A DNA stretch of 64,000 bases from Candidatus Gastranaerophilales bacterium (GCA_944326545.1 CALVEH010000004.1:206484-270483); one strand, 5' to 3'. Positions 27,539 through 36,520 are shown, counted from the first letter of the stretch. The notes: generated from the sequence alone by a model not told the origin. Numbers and translations: made by a program.

Positions 27539-28942
27539 ATGGCAGAGGAAAATTTGGCGGGAGTAAATTTAGGGTTAAGAAAATTGACCACTATGCAATT
27601 ATTGAATTTTTGCTTAGGATTTTTTGGGCTTCAATTTGCTTGGCAGATGAGAATAATTTTATCAGGCCCTGTAACGGAAGGTCTTGGTGCTTCTCCGTTT
27701 ATATTTGGTTTGATATGGTTGGCAGGCCCTGTTACAGGTATGCTCGTTCAGCCTATAATCGGCGCTTTGAGTGATAATACTCATACTGTTTTTGGCAGAA
27801 GACGCCCTTATTTGATGATTGGTGCAATATTGGCGGCTATCGCTTTGTGGGCGTTTCCTAATTCTGAAGCTATTGCTCAGTTTTTTGCAAACAAATTACA
27901 TTTTTCTTTACCTGCGTTTGGCGGTTTGCTCGTTGCTGCGATTATGATATGGATTATCGATGCGTGTGTTAACGCTGCACAAGGCCCATATAGAGCTTTG
28001 ATTCCCGACAATATTGTTCCTGAACAACATTCTATTGCTAACTCTTATTTGAGCTTTGCAATTGGTTTGGGTTCTGTAATTGCAGCAGGTACAGCTCCGT
28101 TTTTAAATTGGGCTTTTGGTTACCAAATGTCTGTTGAAGCTCAATTTATTATGGCTGCTCTTGCTTTTTCTTTGGGTATGACTTGGACTTGTGTAACTTT
28201 TGCAGAACGTCGCAGCGAAAAGTCTGAAACAGAAAGCTCTGAAAAAGAAGAAAAACCGTCTTTTGTTGATAACTTTAAGACTTTTCTTCAATCTTCGCCA
28301 GAAGTTTATAAAATATGCATGATGCAATTTTTCACTTGGATTGGTGTTATGTGTATGTTCATTTTCTTTACACAGTTTGCAATCCATACAGTGTTTAACG
28401 TACCTGATTTAACAAGTGTTTCTGACGCTATAAAACTTCAATATGCAGACGCTACAGCAGATGCAACAAACTTTTCTTCAATATGTTTTGCAGTGTTGAA
28501 CCTTGTTTGTTTCTTGGTTTCTATACCAATTGGGTTGTTATCAACAAGATTCGGCAACAAAAAAGTTCACATGATTTCTTTGTTAACAATGACATTGGCA
28601 TATATTTTGATGGCATTAACTTCTAACGCAAAAGCAATAATGTTGTTGATGGGTGTTGCTGGTATTGGTTGGGCAAGTATTTTGGCTTTGCCTTTTGCTA
28701 TGTTATCAGAATATATTAAAAAAGGTTCAGAAGGTGCTGTTATGGGTATATTTAACATATTCATTGCAGGGCCTCAGATACTTGTTTGTACGGTTGTTGC
28801 TTGGTTTATCTCAAAATGTGCAATAAGCCTCGGTAACGGTCTTATGAACTATCATTGGGAATATTCTTTCTTCATAGGTGCGATAGTATTATTTATTGCG
28901 TCGGCTATCACTTATATGATTAAAGAAAAAAACGTTGAATAA
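27539..28942 (+). CDS. MFS sugar transporter, SLC45/GPH-like
   Basis: The 467-residue transporter has twelve predicted membrane segments. The start reads GLRKLTTMQLLNFCLGFFGLQFAWQMRIILSGPVTEGLGASPFIFGLIWLAGPVTGMLVQPIIGALSDNTHTVFGRRRPYL. The D-x5-GRRRPY loop between helices 2 and 3 is typical of SLC45-type sucrose or disaccharide/H+ symporters. A central charged loop (ERRSEKSETESSEKEEKPSF) separates the halves. AAAGGAAAAAT precedes the ATG. A glucokinase lies 1.3 kb downstream, which would fit sugar uptake and phosphorylation. The substrate is not determinable from sequence alone. Confidence 0.88.
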   Translation: MAEENLAGVNLGLRKLTTMQLLNFCLGFFGLQFAWQMRIILSGPVTEGLGASPFIFGLIWLAGPVTGMLVQPIIGALSDNTHTVFGRRRPYLMIGAILAAIALWAFPNSEAIAQFFANKLHFSLPAFGGLLVAAIMIWIIDACVNAAQGPYRALIPDNIVPEQHSIANSYLSFAIGLGSVIAAGTAPFLNWAFGYQMSVEAQFIMAALAFSLGMTWTCVTFAERRSEKSETESSEKEEKPSFVDNFKTFLQSSPEVYKICMMQFFTWIGVMCMFIFFTQFAIHTVFNVPDLTSVSDAIKLQYADATADATNFSSICFAVLNLVCFLVSIPIGLLSTRFGNKKVHMISLLTMTLAYILMALTSNAKAIMLLMGVAGIGWASILALPFAMLSEYIKKGSEGAVMGIFNIFIAGPQILVCTVVAWFISKCAISLGNGLMNYHWEYSFFIGAIVLFIASAITYMIKEKNVE

Positions 28943-28974
28943 ATACATTATGATTTATATAATGCAAAGGTAAC

Positions 28975-29006
28975 AAAACCCCTAAATCTTTTGGTTTAGG
29001 GGTTTT
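28975..29006 (+). terminator. Terminator after the MFS gene
   Basis: AAAACCCCTAAA and TTTAGGGGTTTT form a 12-bp stem with an 8-base loop and a short T-run. Confidence 0.8.
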
Positions 29007-29180
29007 ATATGGCTTCAATATCTTGGCGGACTATGATAATTAAACACTAACTCATATATGACAAGTTCAATCTTGATTGTTTTATATGGCTTCAATATCT
29101 CGGCGGACTATGCCAATTTGACACCTAATCTGTGGGCGACAAGTCCACTCACAACTGTTTAGGGGCACAGCCCCTTCCAC
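29007..29180. repeat. Two units of repeat family B
   Basis: Units start near 29009 and 29085 (GGCTTCAATATCT[TC]GGCGGACTATG) and run through the ACAAGTNCA[AC]T element. The second carries the hairpin GGGGC-ACA-GCCCC. They are oriented as in the 25.1-kb array. Confidence 0.8.
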
Positions 29181-29645
29181 TAAGGACGTCATTCTGAGGG
29201 AGTGTAACGACCGAAGAATCGCAATGATTATTGCATTACACAAAACTGTCATTCTGAGGGAGTGCAACGTACCCTCACGGGTATCCTGATATGTACGGCT
29301 CGTAAACTCGCCTACATCTCAAGCAAGAATCTCACAATTTTAAAAGTATCACGCCAAGCCTGTGCGATGTTTCGGCAAAGCCTCAACATGACGAGTTTAT
29401 TTTTTATATCTCTATACAGCACGCAAAAACTTTGTTTTTGACTTAGCTTCCCTCTATTCAAAACGTGACATTTGGTCACCTTTTGAACAGAGTTCTTGGC
29501 TTCGCCTCAACATGACGAAAATTTCTATACAGCACGCAAAAACTTCGTTTTTGATTTAGCTTCCCTCTATTCAAAACGTGACATTTAGTCACCTTTTGAA
29601 CAGAGTTCTTTGCAATGCCTCAACAAGACGATGGTTCTATATTAG
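29181..29645. repeat. Repeat family E block (STTCTGAGG-type and tandem 110-bp copies)
   Basis: Two copies of GTCATTCTGAGGGAGTG (about 29188 and 29249) resemble the short dispersed repeats that carry GTCATTCTGAGG-like ends and CAACATGACGA at the other end. Two near-identical tandem copies of about 110 bases follow (about 29412-29521 and 29524-29635). They start CTATACAGCACGCAAAAACTT and contain the hairpin CAAAACGTGACATTTNGTCACCTTTTG. No gene is seen. Confidence 0.7.
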
Positions 29646-29684
29646 TTTTTGTAAATATAATTTAATAATCTAACAAAAAAAATA

Positions 29685-29719
29685 ATGCAGGCATGTTATA
29701 CTTTATGCCTGCACTATTT
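29685..29719 (+). promoter_or_regulatory. Terminator-like hairpin in the leader of the next gene
   Basis: TGCAGGCAT and ATGCCTGCA form a perfect 9-bp stem, followed by CTATTTTTT and then, within about 5 bases, by the Shine-Dalgarno sequence GAGAGGA of the gene at 29737. The placement suggests either termination of upstream transcription or a leader attenuator. Confidence 0.55.
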
Positions 29720-29736
29720 TTTGAGAGGAATATAAA

Positions 29737-30168
29737 ATGCAAATATTAAAACTTATGCACAAGCCGACATTAGTTAATGTAACAAAACTTGCAAGAGAAA
29801 ATTGCAGAAAAGCTTATGGTGATGATTATGCTTGTCTTATGTTAGAAGCTGTAAGAAACGTAACTCCTGAAGCTAAGAAAAAACCGACAAGTTTGTTACA
29901 ACGTATCATTAACAAATTTCGTCCTACTAAAGAATTAACTTTTAATGTATCAAGCAACGAAAATAAAGACTTTTTTGTTAATTCCAATCTTAAAATAGGC
30001 AGCTACAATTTTGTAAGCGAGCCAAAACCGTTCAACATTGCAGAAACATTGAATACTGTTAAAGGCTACAAAGCAGCAATGGAAAACGCAAAAGATGATG
30101 TCTTGCAACAGCTTGGTGATTTTAACAAAATGCGTAGAGATTTTAACCGCGCTATGTTTAGAAACTAA
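29737..30168 (+). CDS. Hypothetical protein, 143 aa
   Basis: I do not recognise this family. It is a basic soluble protein without signal or membrane segment. A helical N-terminal part (LVNVTKLARENCRKAYGDDYACLMLEAVRNVTPEA), a beta-like middle (ELTFNVSSNENKDFFVNSNLKIGSYNFV) and a helical C-terminus (FNIAETLNTVKGYKAAMENAKDDVLQQLGDFNKMRRDFNRAM) can be seen. GAGAGGA lies 9 bases ahead of the ATG. It is a single gene with an unusual leader hairpin and repeats on its left. Confidence 0.75.
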   Translation: MQILKLMHKPTLVNVTKLARENCRKAYGDDYACLMLEAVRNVTPEAKKKPTSLLQRIINKFRPTKELTFNVSSNENKDFFVNSNLKIGSYNFVSEPKPFNIAETLNTVKGYKAAMENAKDDVLQQLGDFNKMRRDFNRAMFRN

Positions 30169-30269
30169 AGTCAGAAACAACGATTTTCTTTTAATTTCAC
30201 CGTTTTAATTTATTTTTGCTCGTGATATGATTATTTCGTTATCACTAGAATTAGAACGGGGATTGAGAA

Positions 30270-31229
30270 ATGTTTGAAAAATTCAGAATAGGCGTGGATA
30301 TAGGCGGAACAAACGTAAAAGTTGCTCTTGTTAATAAGGATGGAGAAATCTCTCATCCAAAGACAGTTCCTACCCGTGCCGAAATGGGCTATGAATATAC
30401 AATAAGCAACATTACCCAATGCATAAAAGATTTGATGAAAGAAGCCGAAATAACAACAAATGATATTGAAGGCATCGGGTTTGGCTTCCCCGGACAAATC
30501 GACTGCGATAACGGTATTGTAAGAATTTTGCCAAACATTCCGGGTTGGATTGATGTTCCTATTGCAGAAATTATGCAAAAAGAATTCAATGTCCCCGTAA
30601 AAGTAGATAACGATGTGCGTTGTATGGCTTTGGCTGAATTGAACTACGGTGCAGGCGCAGGATGCAAAAACCTTATTTGTATCACTGTTGGTACAGGTAT
30701 TGGTTCAGGTCTTGTAATAAACGGCAAACTTGTACGTGGTGCAAGCAATGCTGCAGGTGAAATCGGCCATATTAAAATGGAAATGCATAACGGTCTTTTA
30801 TGCGGTTGCGGTGACACAGGCTGTTTTGAAGCTTATGTTTCAGGCCCTTCTATCGTTGCTATGGCAAAAGATTATGTTAAAGGCGGAAAAAGTGCCAAGT
30901 TTAGAGAAATTGCCGGCTCTACTTCTGCAATAACACCTGCTATTGTATGCCAAGCAGCTCAACAAGGCGATGTTGTAGCTAAAAAGATTTTTGAAAGAAT
31001 GGGCGAGTACCTTGGTATCGGTTTATCAAGTGTTGTAAACCTTTTGAACCCTGAAAGAATTGTAATAGGCGGCGGTGTTGCTGATGCAGGAGACATTCTT
31101 TTTGAACCATTGAAAAAGACTCTTAAAGACAGAGCAATGCCTATCCAAGGCGCTGCGGTTGAGGTTGTTCCAGCCGAACTCGGTAATACTGCAGGGTTAA
31201 TCGGAGCAAGCCTTTTAATTGACAACTAA
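30270..31229 (+). CDS. glcK: ROK-family glucokinase
   Basis: Phosphorylates glucose (or a related hexose) with ATP in the cytoplasm. The 319-residue protein has the phosphate loop D10-I-G-G-T-N-V-K17, the catalytic ND pair (N114, D115 in VKVDNDVRCMA), the ROK zinc site H167 with C178, C180 and C185 in GLLCGCGDTGCFEAY, and the C-terminal RIVIGGGVADAG. A GGGATTGAGAA sequence precedes the ATG. The terminator after it makes this a single-gene unit. Confidence 0.93.
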   Translation: MFEKFRIGVDIGGTNVKVALVNKDGEISHPKTVPTRAEMGYEYTISNITQCIKDLMKEAEITTNDIEGIGFGFPGQIDCDNGIVRILPNIPGWIDVPIAEIMQKEFNVPVKVDNDVRCMALAELNYGAGAGCKNLICITVGTGIGSGLVINGKLVRGASNAAGEIGHIKMEMHNGLLCGCGDTGCFEAYVSGPSIVAMAKDYVKGGKSAKFREIAGSTSAITPAIVCQAAQQGDVVAKKIFERMGEYLGIGLSSVVNLLNPERIVIGGGVADAGDILFEPLKKTLKDRAMPIQGAAVEVVPAELGNTAGLIGASLLIDN

Positions 31230-31242
31230 TTTTTGAACAACA

Positions 31243-31350
31243 CGTTGAAAAGGTGAGTCTTTGAGCTTCGAAGGCTCGAAGCAAGGACTCCGTTCAGGGT
31301 TGACTAAACGTCAAGCCTTAATGGATGGGAAGACGACACTAGATTAGACG
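31243..31350 (+). repeat. Repeat family A, variant copy
   Basis: Starts CACGTTGAAAAGGTGAGTCTTTG, carries the CTTCGAAGGCTCGAAG hairpin and ends GACGACACTAGATTAGAC. Between these it has a private stretch of about 50 bases (CAAGGACTCCGTTC...) not seen in other copies, and it lacks the TGTCCGAG start. Confidence 0.75.
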
Positions 31351-31358
31351 AAAATAAA

Positions 31359-31393
31359 AAAGAGAGCCTGATTATTAATCAGACTCTTTTTTT
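31359..31393 (+). terminator. Terminator downstream of glcK
   Basis: AAGAGAGCCTGAT and ATCAGACTCTTT pair with one mismatch and are followed by seven T residues. Confidence 0.75.
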
Positions 31394-31485
31394 ATGAAAA
31401 ATAAAGTTTAATTAAGAATTATGCCGCCGATGATTTTGACGCTAAAATATAATTATATATTGTTTGAGTATTAATTTGGGGAATT

Positions 31486-32247
31486 ATGAGAAGTTTACGT
31501 AATTTTGTAAAAGTTTTAACCGCAATGCTTATGGTGTTTTGCACTAACAGTGCGGTACATGCGGCAGTGGCTTTCCCTACAATTACTGTTGGGATGACAA
31601 ATGCCAATACACCGCAAGAGTTTACACAAGGTGTGCAAATTCTTATATTACTGACAATTTTGACATTAGCACCGAGTATTTTTATTATGTGTACGGCATT
31701 TATAAGAATAATCATCGTGCTGGCGTTGACACGTCAGGCAATAGGTACAACAACTTTGCCTCCTAATCAGGTACTGGCAGGTTTGGCGTTGTTGTTGACA
31801 TTTTTTGTAATGGCACCTACGTTTAATAAAATTAACGAGACGGCAATACAGCCTTATATGAATAACCAAATCACTCAACAGGTTGCTTTAGACAAAGCTA
31901 TTAAGCCGTTGAGAGAGTTTATGATTCAGCATACGGAAGAAAAAGAGCTCGGCTTGTTTTTGAGTATGGCAAAAATTGAAAAACCGAAAAATTGGCAGGA
32001 TGTTCCGACTTATACTTTGATTCCTGCATTTGTTCTGACAGAGCTTAAGACTTCTTTTAAAATAGGGTTTGTAATCTTCTTGCCGTTTTTGGTTATAGAT
32101 ATAGTTGTTGCAAGTATTCTCGTCTCGATGGGGATGTTGTTCTTGCCTCCGACTACTGTTGCAATGCCGTTTAAGCTGATACTTTTTGTAATGATTGATG
32201 GCTGGTATCTTGTTACCAAAACACTTTTGGAAGGGTTTGTTACGTAA
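31486..32247 (+). CDS. fliP: Flagellar/type III export-gate protein FliP
   Basis: A core subunit of the export gate in the inner membrane. The 253-residue protein has a signal peptide (about 1-27, ending SAVHA), then FliP signatures: LTLAPSIFIMCTAFIRIIIVLALTRQAIGTTTLPPNQVLAGLALLLTFFVMAPTF, and LIPAFVLTELKTSFKIGFVIFLPFLVIDIVVASILVSMGMLFLPPTTVAMPFKL. Four membrane segments flank the periplasmic loop. A GGGG sequence lies near the ATG. It is the first gene of fliP-fliQ-fliR-flhB. Confidence 0.97.
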   Translation: MRSLRNFVKVLTAMLMVFCTNSAVHAAVAFPTITVGMTNANTPQEFTQGVQILILLTILTLAPSIFIMCTAFIRIIIVLALTRQAIGTTTLPPNQVLAGLALLLTFFVMAPTFNKINETAIQPYMNNQITQQVALDKAIKPLREFMIQHTEEKELGLFLSMAKIEKPKNWQDVPTYTLIPAFVLTELKTSFKIGFVIFLPFLVIDIVVASILVSMGMLFLPPTTVAMPFKLILFVMIDGWYLVTKTLLEGFVT

Positions 32248-32266
32248 TTAATAAGGATTTTTATAA

Positions 32267-32536
32267 ATGGAAGACGCAGTCTTTTTAACATTAACGCAGA
32301 ATGTATTAATACTTATTTTGATTTTATCTACACCCGTACTTGTTATCAGTATGGTTGTGGGGTTACTTATAAGTATTTTTCAGGCAGTTACACAGATACA
32401 AGAATCTACTTTGACCTTTGTGCCAAAGATTATTGCAGGGATTCTTACGCTGATAATACTTTTGCCTTGGATGTTGAATATGTTTGTTTCAAGAACAACA
32501 GAGATGTTTGATTATATTCAAACAATGATAAAGTAG
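32267..32536 (+). CDS. fliQ: Export-gate protein FliQ
   Basis: A small (89-residue) two-helix membrane subunit of the gate. LILILSTPVLVISMVVGLLISIFQAVTQIQESTLTFVPKIIAGILTLIILLPWMLN matches the family, including the conserved AVTQIQE[SQ]TL[TS]F[VI]PK turn. It sits 19 bases after fliP and is preceded by AAGGATTT. Confidence 0.96.
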   Translation: MEDAVFLTLTQNVLILILILSTPVLVISMVVGLLISIFQAVTQIQESTLTFVPKIIAGILTLIILLPWMLNMFVSRTTEMFDYIQTMIK

Positions 32537-32557
32537 GAAAAACGGGAGAAGATAATT

Positions 32558-33343
32558 TTGCAGCCGAATTTGCTAACATTATTATCACCTTCTAATATCC
32601 TGATTTTTGTACTGATTTTTACAAGAATCAGCGGTATGATTTTTTCTATGCCGTTGATTTCTACGTACCCGATACCTCAGCAGGTTAAAATATGGCTTGG
32701 GGCATTGGTTGCATTTTTGTTGTTTCCGATGGTAGCGGCAAATCATTCTTTTATCGTTCCACATAGTATGCCTGAGGTTTTGGTGTATTTGATAAGAGAA
32801 TTTTCTATCGGCTTTTTAATCGGTTTTTGTGCAAACTTTTTGTTTGCTGCTGTACAAATCGGCGGTGAATTTGTGAGTATCCAAACAGGGCTTTCTATGA
32901 GCCAAGTTCTTGACCCTGCAACAGGTGAAGCTACTCAGATTCTTTCTCAAATGTATTCATATCTCGCAACAATGGTATTTATTGGGCTTAATGCCCATCA
33001 GTGGTTGTTTGCGGCTATTTATAAAAGTTTTCAGGCATTTCCTCCGGGGATTGAATATATTTTTACAGGGGATGTTATTTCACAAGTATTGCATATGTCG
33101 GCAACGATGTTTTCTATCGGCATAAGTATGATTTTGCCTATATTCTGTGTTATGTTTGTATCAGAAGTTCTTATGGGCTTTATGTCAAAGATGATGCCTC
33201 AGATGAACATCTTTATGGTTGCAATACCGCTTAAAATTTACATTGGTATCGTTTTGATGTTGATGTTTTTATCACCGACAGTTACGTATCTTGTTACGGT
33301 GACACAAAATTACCTTAAAGGAATACTCAATATCTTTATCTGA
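32558..33343 (+). CDS. fliR: Export-gate protein FliR
   Basis: The third gate subunit, 261 residues with about six membrane segments (RISGMIFSMPLISTYPIPQQVKIWLGALVAFLLFP; REFSIGFLIGFCANFLFAAVQIGGEFVSIQTGLSMSQVLDPATG). The conserved GxxIx[IT]QxGLxxxxxxDP stretch is present. It starts with TTG; GGGAGA lies 8 bases upstream. Spacing to fliQ is 21 bases and to flhB 11 bases. Confidence 0.95.
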   Translation: MQPNLLTLLSPSNILIFVLIFTRISGMIFSMPLISTYPIPQQVKIWLGALVAFLLFPMVAANHSFIVPHSMPEVLVYLIREFSIGFLIGFCANFLFAAVQIGGEFVSIQTGLSMSQVLDPATGEATQILSQMYSYLATMVFIGLNAHQWLFAAIYKSFQAFPPGIEYIFTGDVISQVLHMSATMFSIGISMILPIFCVMFVSEVLMGFMSKMMPQMNIFMVAIPLKIYIGIVLMLMFLSPTVTYLVTVTQNYLKGILNIFI

Positions 33344-33354
33344 TAGGGAAAAAT

Positions 33355-34470
33355 ATGGCAGACGAAAAAACGGAAGAGGCGACCCCCAAGCGGCGGGAAG
33401 ACGAGCGAAAAAAAGGGAATATTGCACGCAGTCAGGATATGACTGCAGCTTTGACCATGACAACGGGCGTTGGTCTGCTTTTTGTTATGTCTCCGATGAT
33501 AATGGAGAAACTGAAAAACCTTCTTTATTATACGCTTACGCACCTTGACCCCAAAAGTATAGAGACTGATGACATTATTGCTTTGTTTGCACCTTATGCA
33601 AAAATTACGGGCGAAATGCTTTTGCCGTTTTTGTTGGGGCTTGCTGTGGTAACTGCCTTGATTATGAGAATACAGGTAGGGGCTTTGTTTGCTACGGAAA
33701 AAATAAAGCCTAAAATGGATAAATTTCAGCCTTCAAATATTGTTCAGGCCTTAAAAAGGATGTTTAACCCTTTTGAGCCTAAAAATATGATTGAAATATC
33801 AAAATCGTTTTTGAAAGTTGCAATAGTCGGTTATTGCGGTTTTTCTACTGTTATGGGCAGAAAAGACGAGTTACTCGGGCTTTTGGGGGTTGATATCCCG
33901 ACAGCTTTTGCTGTTTTATCGAGTATTTTAACTCAGATGATTTTAAATATTATCGTTGCGATGTTGATTATTGGGTTTATTGATAAAAAATATTCTGATT
34001 ACGAATATAATAAATCTATAAAAATGACTAAACAGGAGATAAAAGACGAATGGAAAAACATGGAAGGGGATCCTGTTATCAAGTCAAAACTCAAGTCTGC
34101 ACAAATGCAGTTTATGAAACAAAAAATGCTCACAGCTGTACCTAATGCAGATGTTGTTGTTGCAAATCCTACTCATTTTTCTGTAGCGTTAAAGTATGAC
34201 AAATCTATTGCGCCTGCACCTGTTGTTGTTGCAAAAGGTGTTGATTATATGGCATTTAAAATTAGAGAAATTGCTAAAGCTAACGATGTTCCTATTGTAG
34301 AAAACAAACCGCTTGCGCGTTCTTTGTACAAACTTGTTAAAGTAGATGAAGTTATCCCGGCTGATTTGTATGTAGCAGTAGCAGAGATTCTTGCATTTGT
34401 TTACGGAAAAGACGGTGCCGCAGGGGCAAAACGTATTAAAAACCCAGACCTAAACCCTAATAGAAGATAA
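33355..34470 (+). CDS. flhB: Export-gate switch protein FlhB, copy 2
   Basis: The 371-residue FlhB with the standard start DEKTEEATPKRREDERKKGNIARSQD, four membrane segments, and the self-cleaving N-P-T-H in DVVVANPTHFSVALKYD (about 262-278), then VVAKGVDYMAFKIREIAKANDVPIVENKPLARSLYKLV. It ends the fliPQR-flhB operon. It is closer to canonical FlhB than the copy at 22260, so the two probably have different roles or serve different export gates. Confidence 0.95.
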   Translation: MADEKTEEATPKRREDERKKGNIARSQDMTAALTMTTGVGLLFVMSPMIMEKLKNLLYYTLTHLDPKSIETDDIIALFAPYAKITGEMLLPFLLGLAVVTALIMRIQVGALFATEKIKPKMDKFQPSNIVQALKRMFNPFEPKNMIEISKSFLKVAIVGYCGFSTVMGRKDELLGLLGVDIPTAFAVLSSILTQMILNIIVAMLIIGFIDKKYSDYEYNKSIKMTKQEIKDEWKNMEGDPVIKSKLKSAQMQFMKQKMLTAVPNADVVVANPTHFSVALKYDKSIAPAPVVVAKGVDYMAFKIREIAKANDVPIVENKPLARSLYKLVKVDEVIPADLYVAVAEILAFVYGKDGAAGAKRIKNPDLNPNRR

Positions 34471-35115
34471 TTTGTCATAGTTTGTCAAGATATAGAAGCC
34501 TTATAGAAAAATATTTTTGTATGTTCATTTTTTCTTTTTGTTGCGACGCAAAAAGAAAAAACGAACCAAAAAAGAAAAACACGCTATATCAAAACAGACT
34601 CTAAAATATTTATCTTCAAAATTTTCTAACCGCTACGCTTAACAAAAATTTTGTGCGTAAATACAAAGAGTCTGTAATCAAAACTACAACGGCATAGCCG
34701 TACTACTGCTTACGCAGTTTTTTAATGATAGTTAGCCAAAATATAGAAGCCTTATAAAAAACAAATACAAATGGAATTGTCGTCTACAGATTAGGTGTCT
34801 AATTGTCATAGCTTGCCAAGCTATTGAAACCATATGAAAAAAACATCAAGTAGTGGAAGGGGCTGTGCCCCTAAACAGTTGTGAGAGGACTTGTTGTCTA
34901 CAGATTAGGTGTCTAATTGTCATAGTCTGCCAAGATATTGAAACCTTATAACAAATACAAGTGGACTTGTCATATATGAGTTAGGTGTTTAGTTATCATA
35001 GTCTGCCGAGATATTGAAGCCTTATAAAACAATCAAGATTGGACTTGTTATATATGAGTTAGGTGTTTAATTATTATAGTCCACCAAGATATAGAAACCT
35101 TATAAAATACTTAAT
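34471..35115. repeat. Repeat families B (inverted) and C block
   Basis: Units of family B in inverted orientation (GTCATAGTNTGCCAAGATATTGAAACCTTATA) recur with end points near 34505, 34757, 34838, 34950, 35027 and 35103. A family C copy at 34521-34690 carries the hairpin TTTTTTCTTTTTG with its complement and matches 1439-1597. The hairpins ACGGC-ATA-GCCGT (34690) and GGGGC-TGT-GCCCC (34860) are present. No gene is visible between flhB and mscS. Confidence 0.8.
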
Positions 35116-35179
35116 TGCTTTTTAGAGCTGTGTTTTATAATATAAATTTGTTACTTTAAGCTTGTATAAAGGAGCGAAT

Positions 35180-36055
35180 ATGTTCTCATTTATTGATAAT
35201 CATCGTCATTTTATATTCACGGTTTTGCCTGATTTTTTGCATAACAAATGGACGTTGATGGCAATCAACTTAATCATTTTTGCTATTATAATAAAATTAT
35301 CTAACTTTTTTATAGACAAATTTCTTGATAAAGTCAGCCAATACAAGGATGATTTTGAGTTTAAAAAACAGCTTGTAACCTTAAAATCAATAGCAAAATC
35401 TATCGTTGATACAATTATTGTTGCGTTTGCAATTATTTATATTTTGAATGTTTTGGGCGTTGATATAAGACCAATTTTGACAGCTGCAGGGGTTTTGGGT
35501 GTGGCTGTAGGTTTTGGTGCAAAAAGATTTTTTGAAGATATCATTACAGGTGCATCTTTGCTTTTGGAAGGTCAAATCCGAGTAGGTGATTACATTGATA
35601 TTTCAGGCCACGAAGGTGTTGTTGAAAAAATAGATATAAAACTTATCGTGTTGCGTGATTTACAAGGCAGGGTCCATTATATAAGAAACGGTATGGTTGA
35701 TACTGTTGTTAATTATACTAGAGAATTTTCTTATTACGTTTTTGAACTAGGCGTTAGCTACGATGCTGATATTAACTATGTAATCGAAACTTTAAAAGAG
35801 GTAGATGAAGATTTTAGAAACAATTCTCCTCTCAGAAACAATGTTCTTGCGCCTATGGAGATTTTAGGCGTGGACAAGTTTGATGATTCTGCTGTTATTG
35901 TAAAAACCAGAGTAAAAACAAAACCGATAAAACAATGGGAAGTAGGTCGTGCTTATAACAAAGCTATTAAAGAAAAATTTGACGCAAAAGGTATCGAAAT
36001 ACCTTTCCCACAAAGAACAATTCACATAACAAAAGAAGAATCAGAGTCTTTGTAA
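35180..36055 (+). CDS. mscS: Small-conductance mechanosensitive channel (MscS family)
   Basis: Releases solutes on hypo-osmotic shock. The 291 residues hold two N-terminal membrane helices, the pore helix GVLGVAVGFGAKRFFEDIITGASLLLEGQIRVGDYI (about 108-143) and the beta domain (GVVEKIDIKLIVLRDLQGRVHYIRNGMV), and end with VGRAYNKAIKEKFDAKGIEIPFPQRTIH. The start at 35180 is chosen because AAGGAG lies 8 bases upstream; an in-frame TTG at 35162 would place the ribosome binding site inside the gene. Confidence 0.93.
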   Translation: MFSFIDNHRHFIFTVLPDFLHNKWTLMAINLIIFAIIIKLSNFFIDKFLDKVSQYKDDFEFKKQLVTLKSIAKSIVDTIIVAFAIIYILNVLGVDIRPILTAAGVLGVAVGFGAKRFFEDIITGASLLLEGQIRVGDYIDISGHEGVVEKIDIKLIVLRDLQGRVHYIRNGMVDTVVNYTREFSYYVFELGVSYDADINYVIETLKEVDEDFRNNSPLRNNVLAPMEILGVDKFDDSAVIVKTRVKTKPIKQWEVGRAYNKAIKEKFDAKGIEIPFPQRTIHITKEESESL

Positions 36056-36114
36056 AAGTTCATGATAAAATAAAGGAACATCACACTTATAGTTAAAATA
36101 AAGGAAGTAAGAAA

Positions 36115-36513
36115 TTGGCAGAAATAAGCTCTTATAAATTGGCAAGCGTAATAGCGCGAATATTAGACGACAAACTTGCAAAAGATATTGCAATATTGAA
36201 CATAAGCAACGTATCAGTGTTGGCAGACTTTTTTGTTATCTGCTCTGCTGATACAAATACTCAAGTAAAAGCTCTAACAGGTTATGTAAGAGACAGAGTA
36301 AAACATCTTTTTGAACGTATTCCTTCAGGAGAAGAAAACGACCTTAAAAACAGATGGAATCTTTTGGACTATGGCGATGTTATTGTGCACGTTTTGCATA
36401 GAGAAGAAAGAGAAACTTATGCTATAGAAAAATTCTGGTCACACGCTCACAAAATCGAAAGAGAAGACTGGGAAGCAGAATCAAAAGAATACTCGGAATA
36501 CGAAAACAAATAA
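36115..36513 (+). CDS. rsfS: Ribosomal silencing factor RsfS
   Basis: Binds uL14 and blocks 30S-50S joining when nutrients are short. The 132 residues match the family: SYKLASVIARILDDKLAKDIAILNISNVSVLADFFVICSADTNTQVKALTG, then WNLLDYGDVIVHVLHREERETYAIEKFWS. It starts with TTG; AAGGAAG lies about 8 bases upstream. A terminator follows directly. Confidence 0.95.
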   Translation: MAEISSYKLASVIARILDDKLAKDIAILNISNVSVLADFFVICSADTNTQVKALTGYVRDRVKHLFERIPSGEENDLKNRWNLLDYGDVIVHVLHREERETYAIEKFWSHAHKIEREDWEAESKEYSEYENK

Positions 36514-36520
36514 TATTAGC

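Noticed and set aside
31402..31433. Sigma-28-type promoter (TAAA...GCCGATGA) ahead of fliP
   Set aside because: The spacing is 20 bases rather than the usual 15, so the match is not convincing despite the FliA-like sigma gene nearby.
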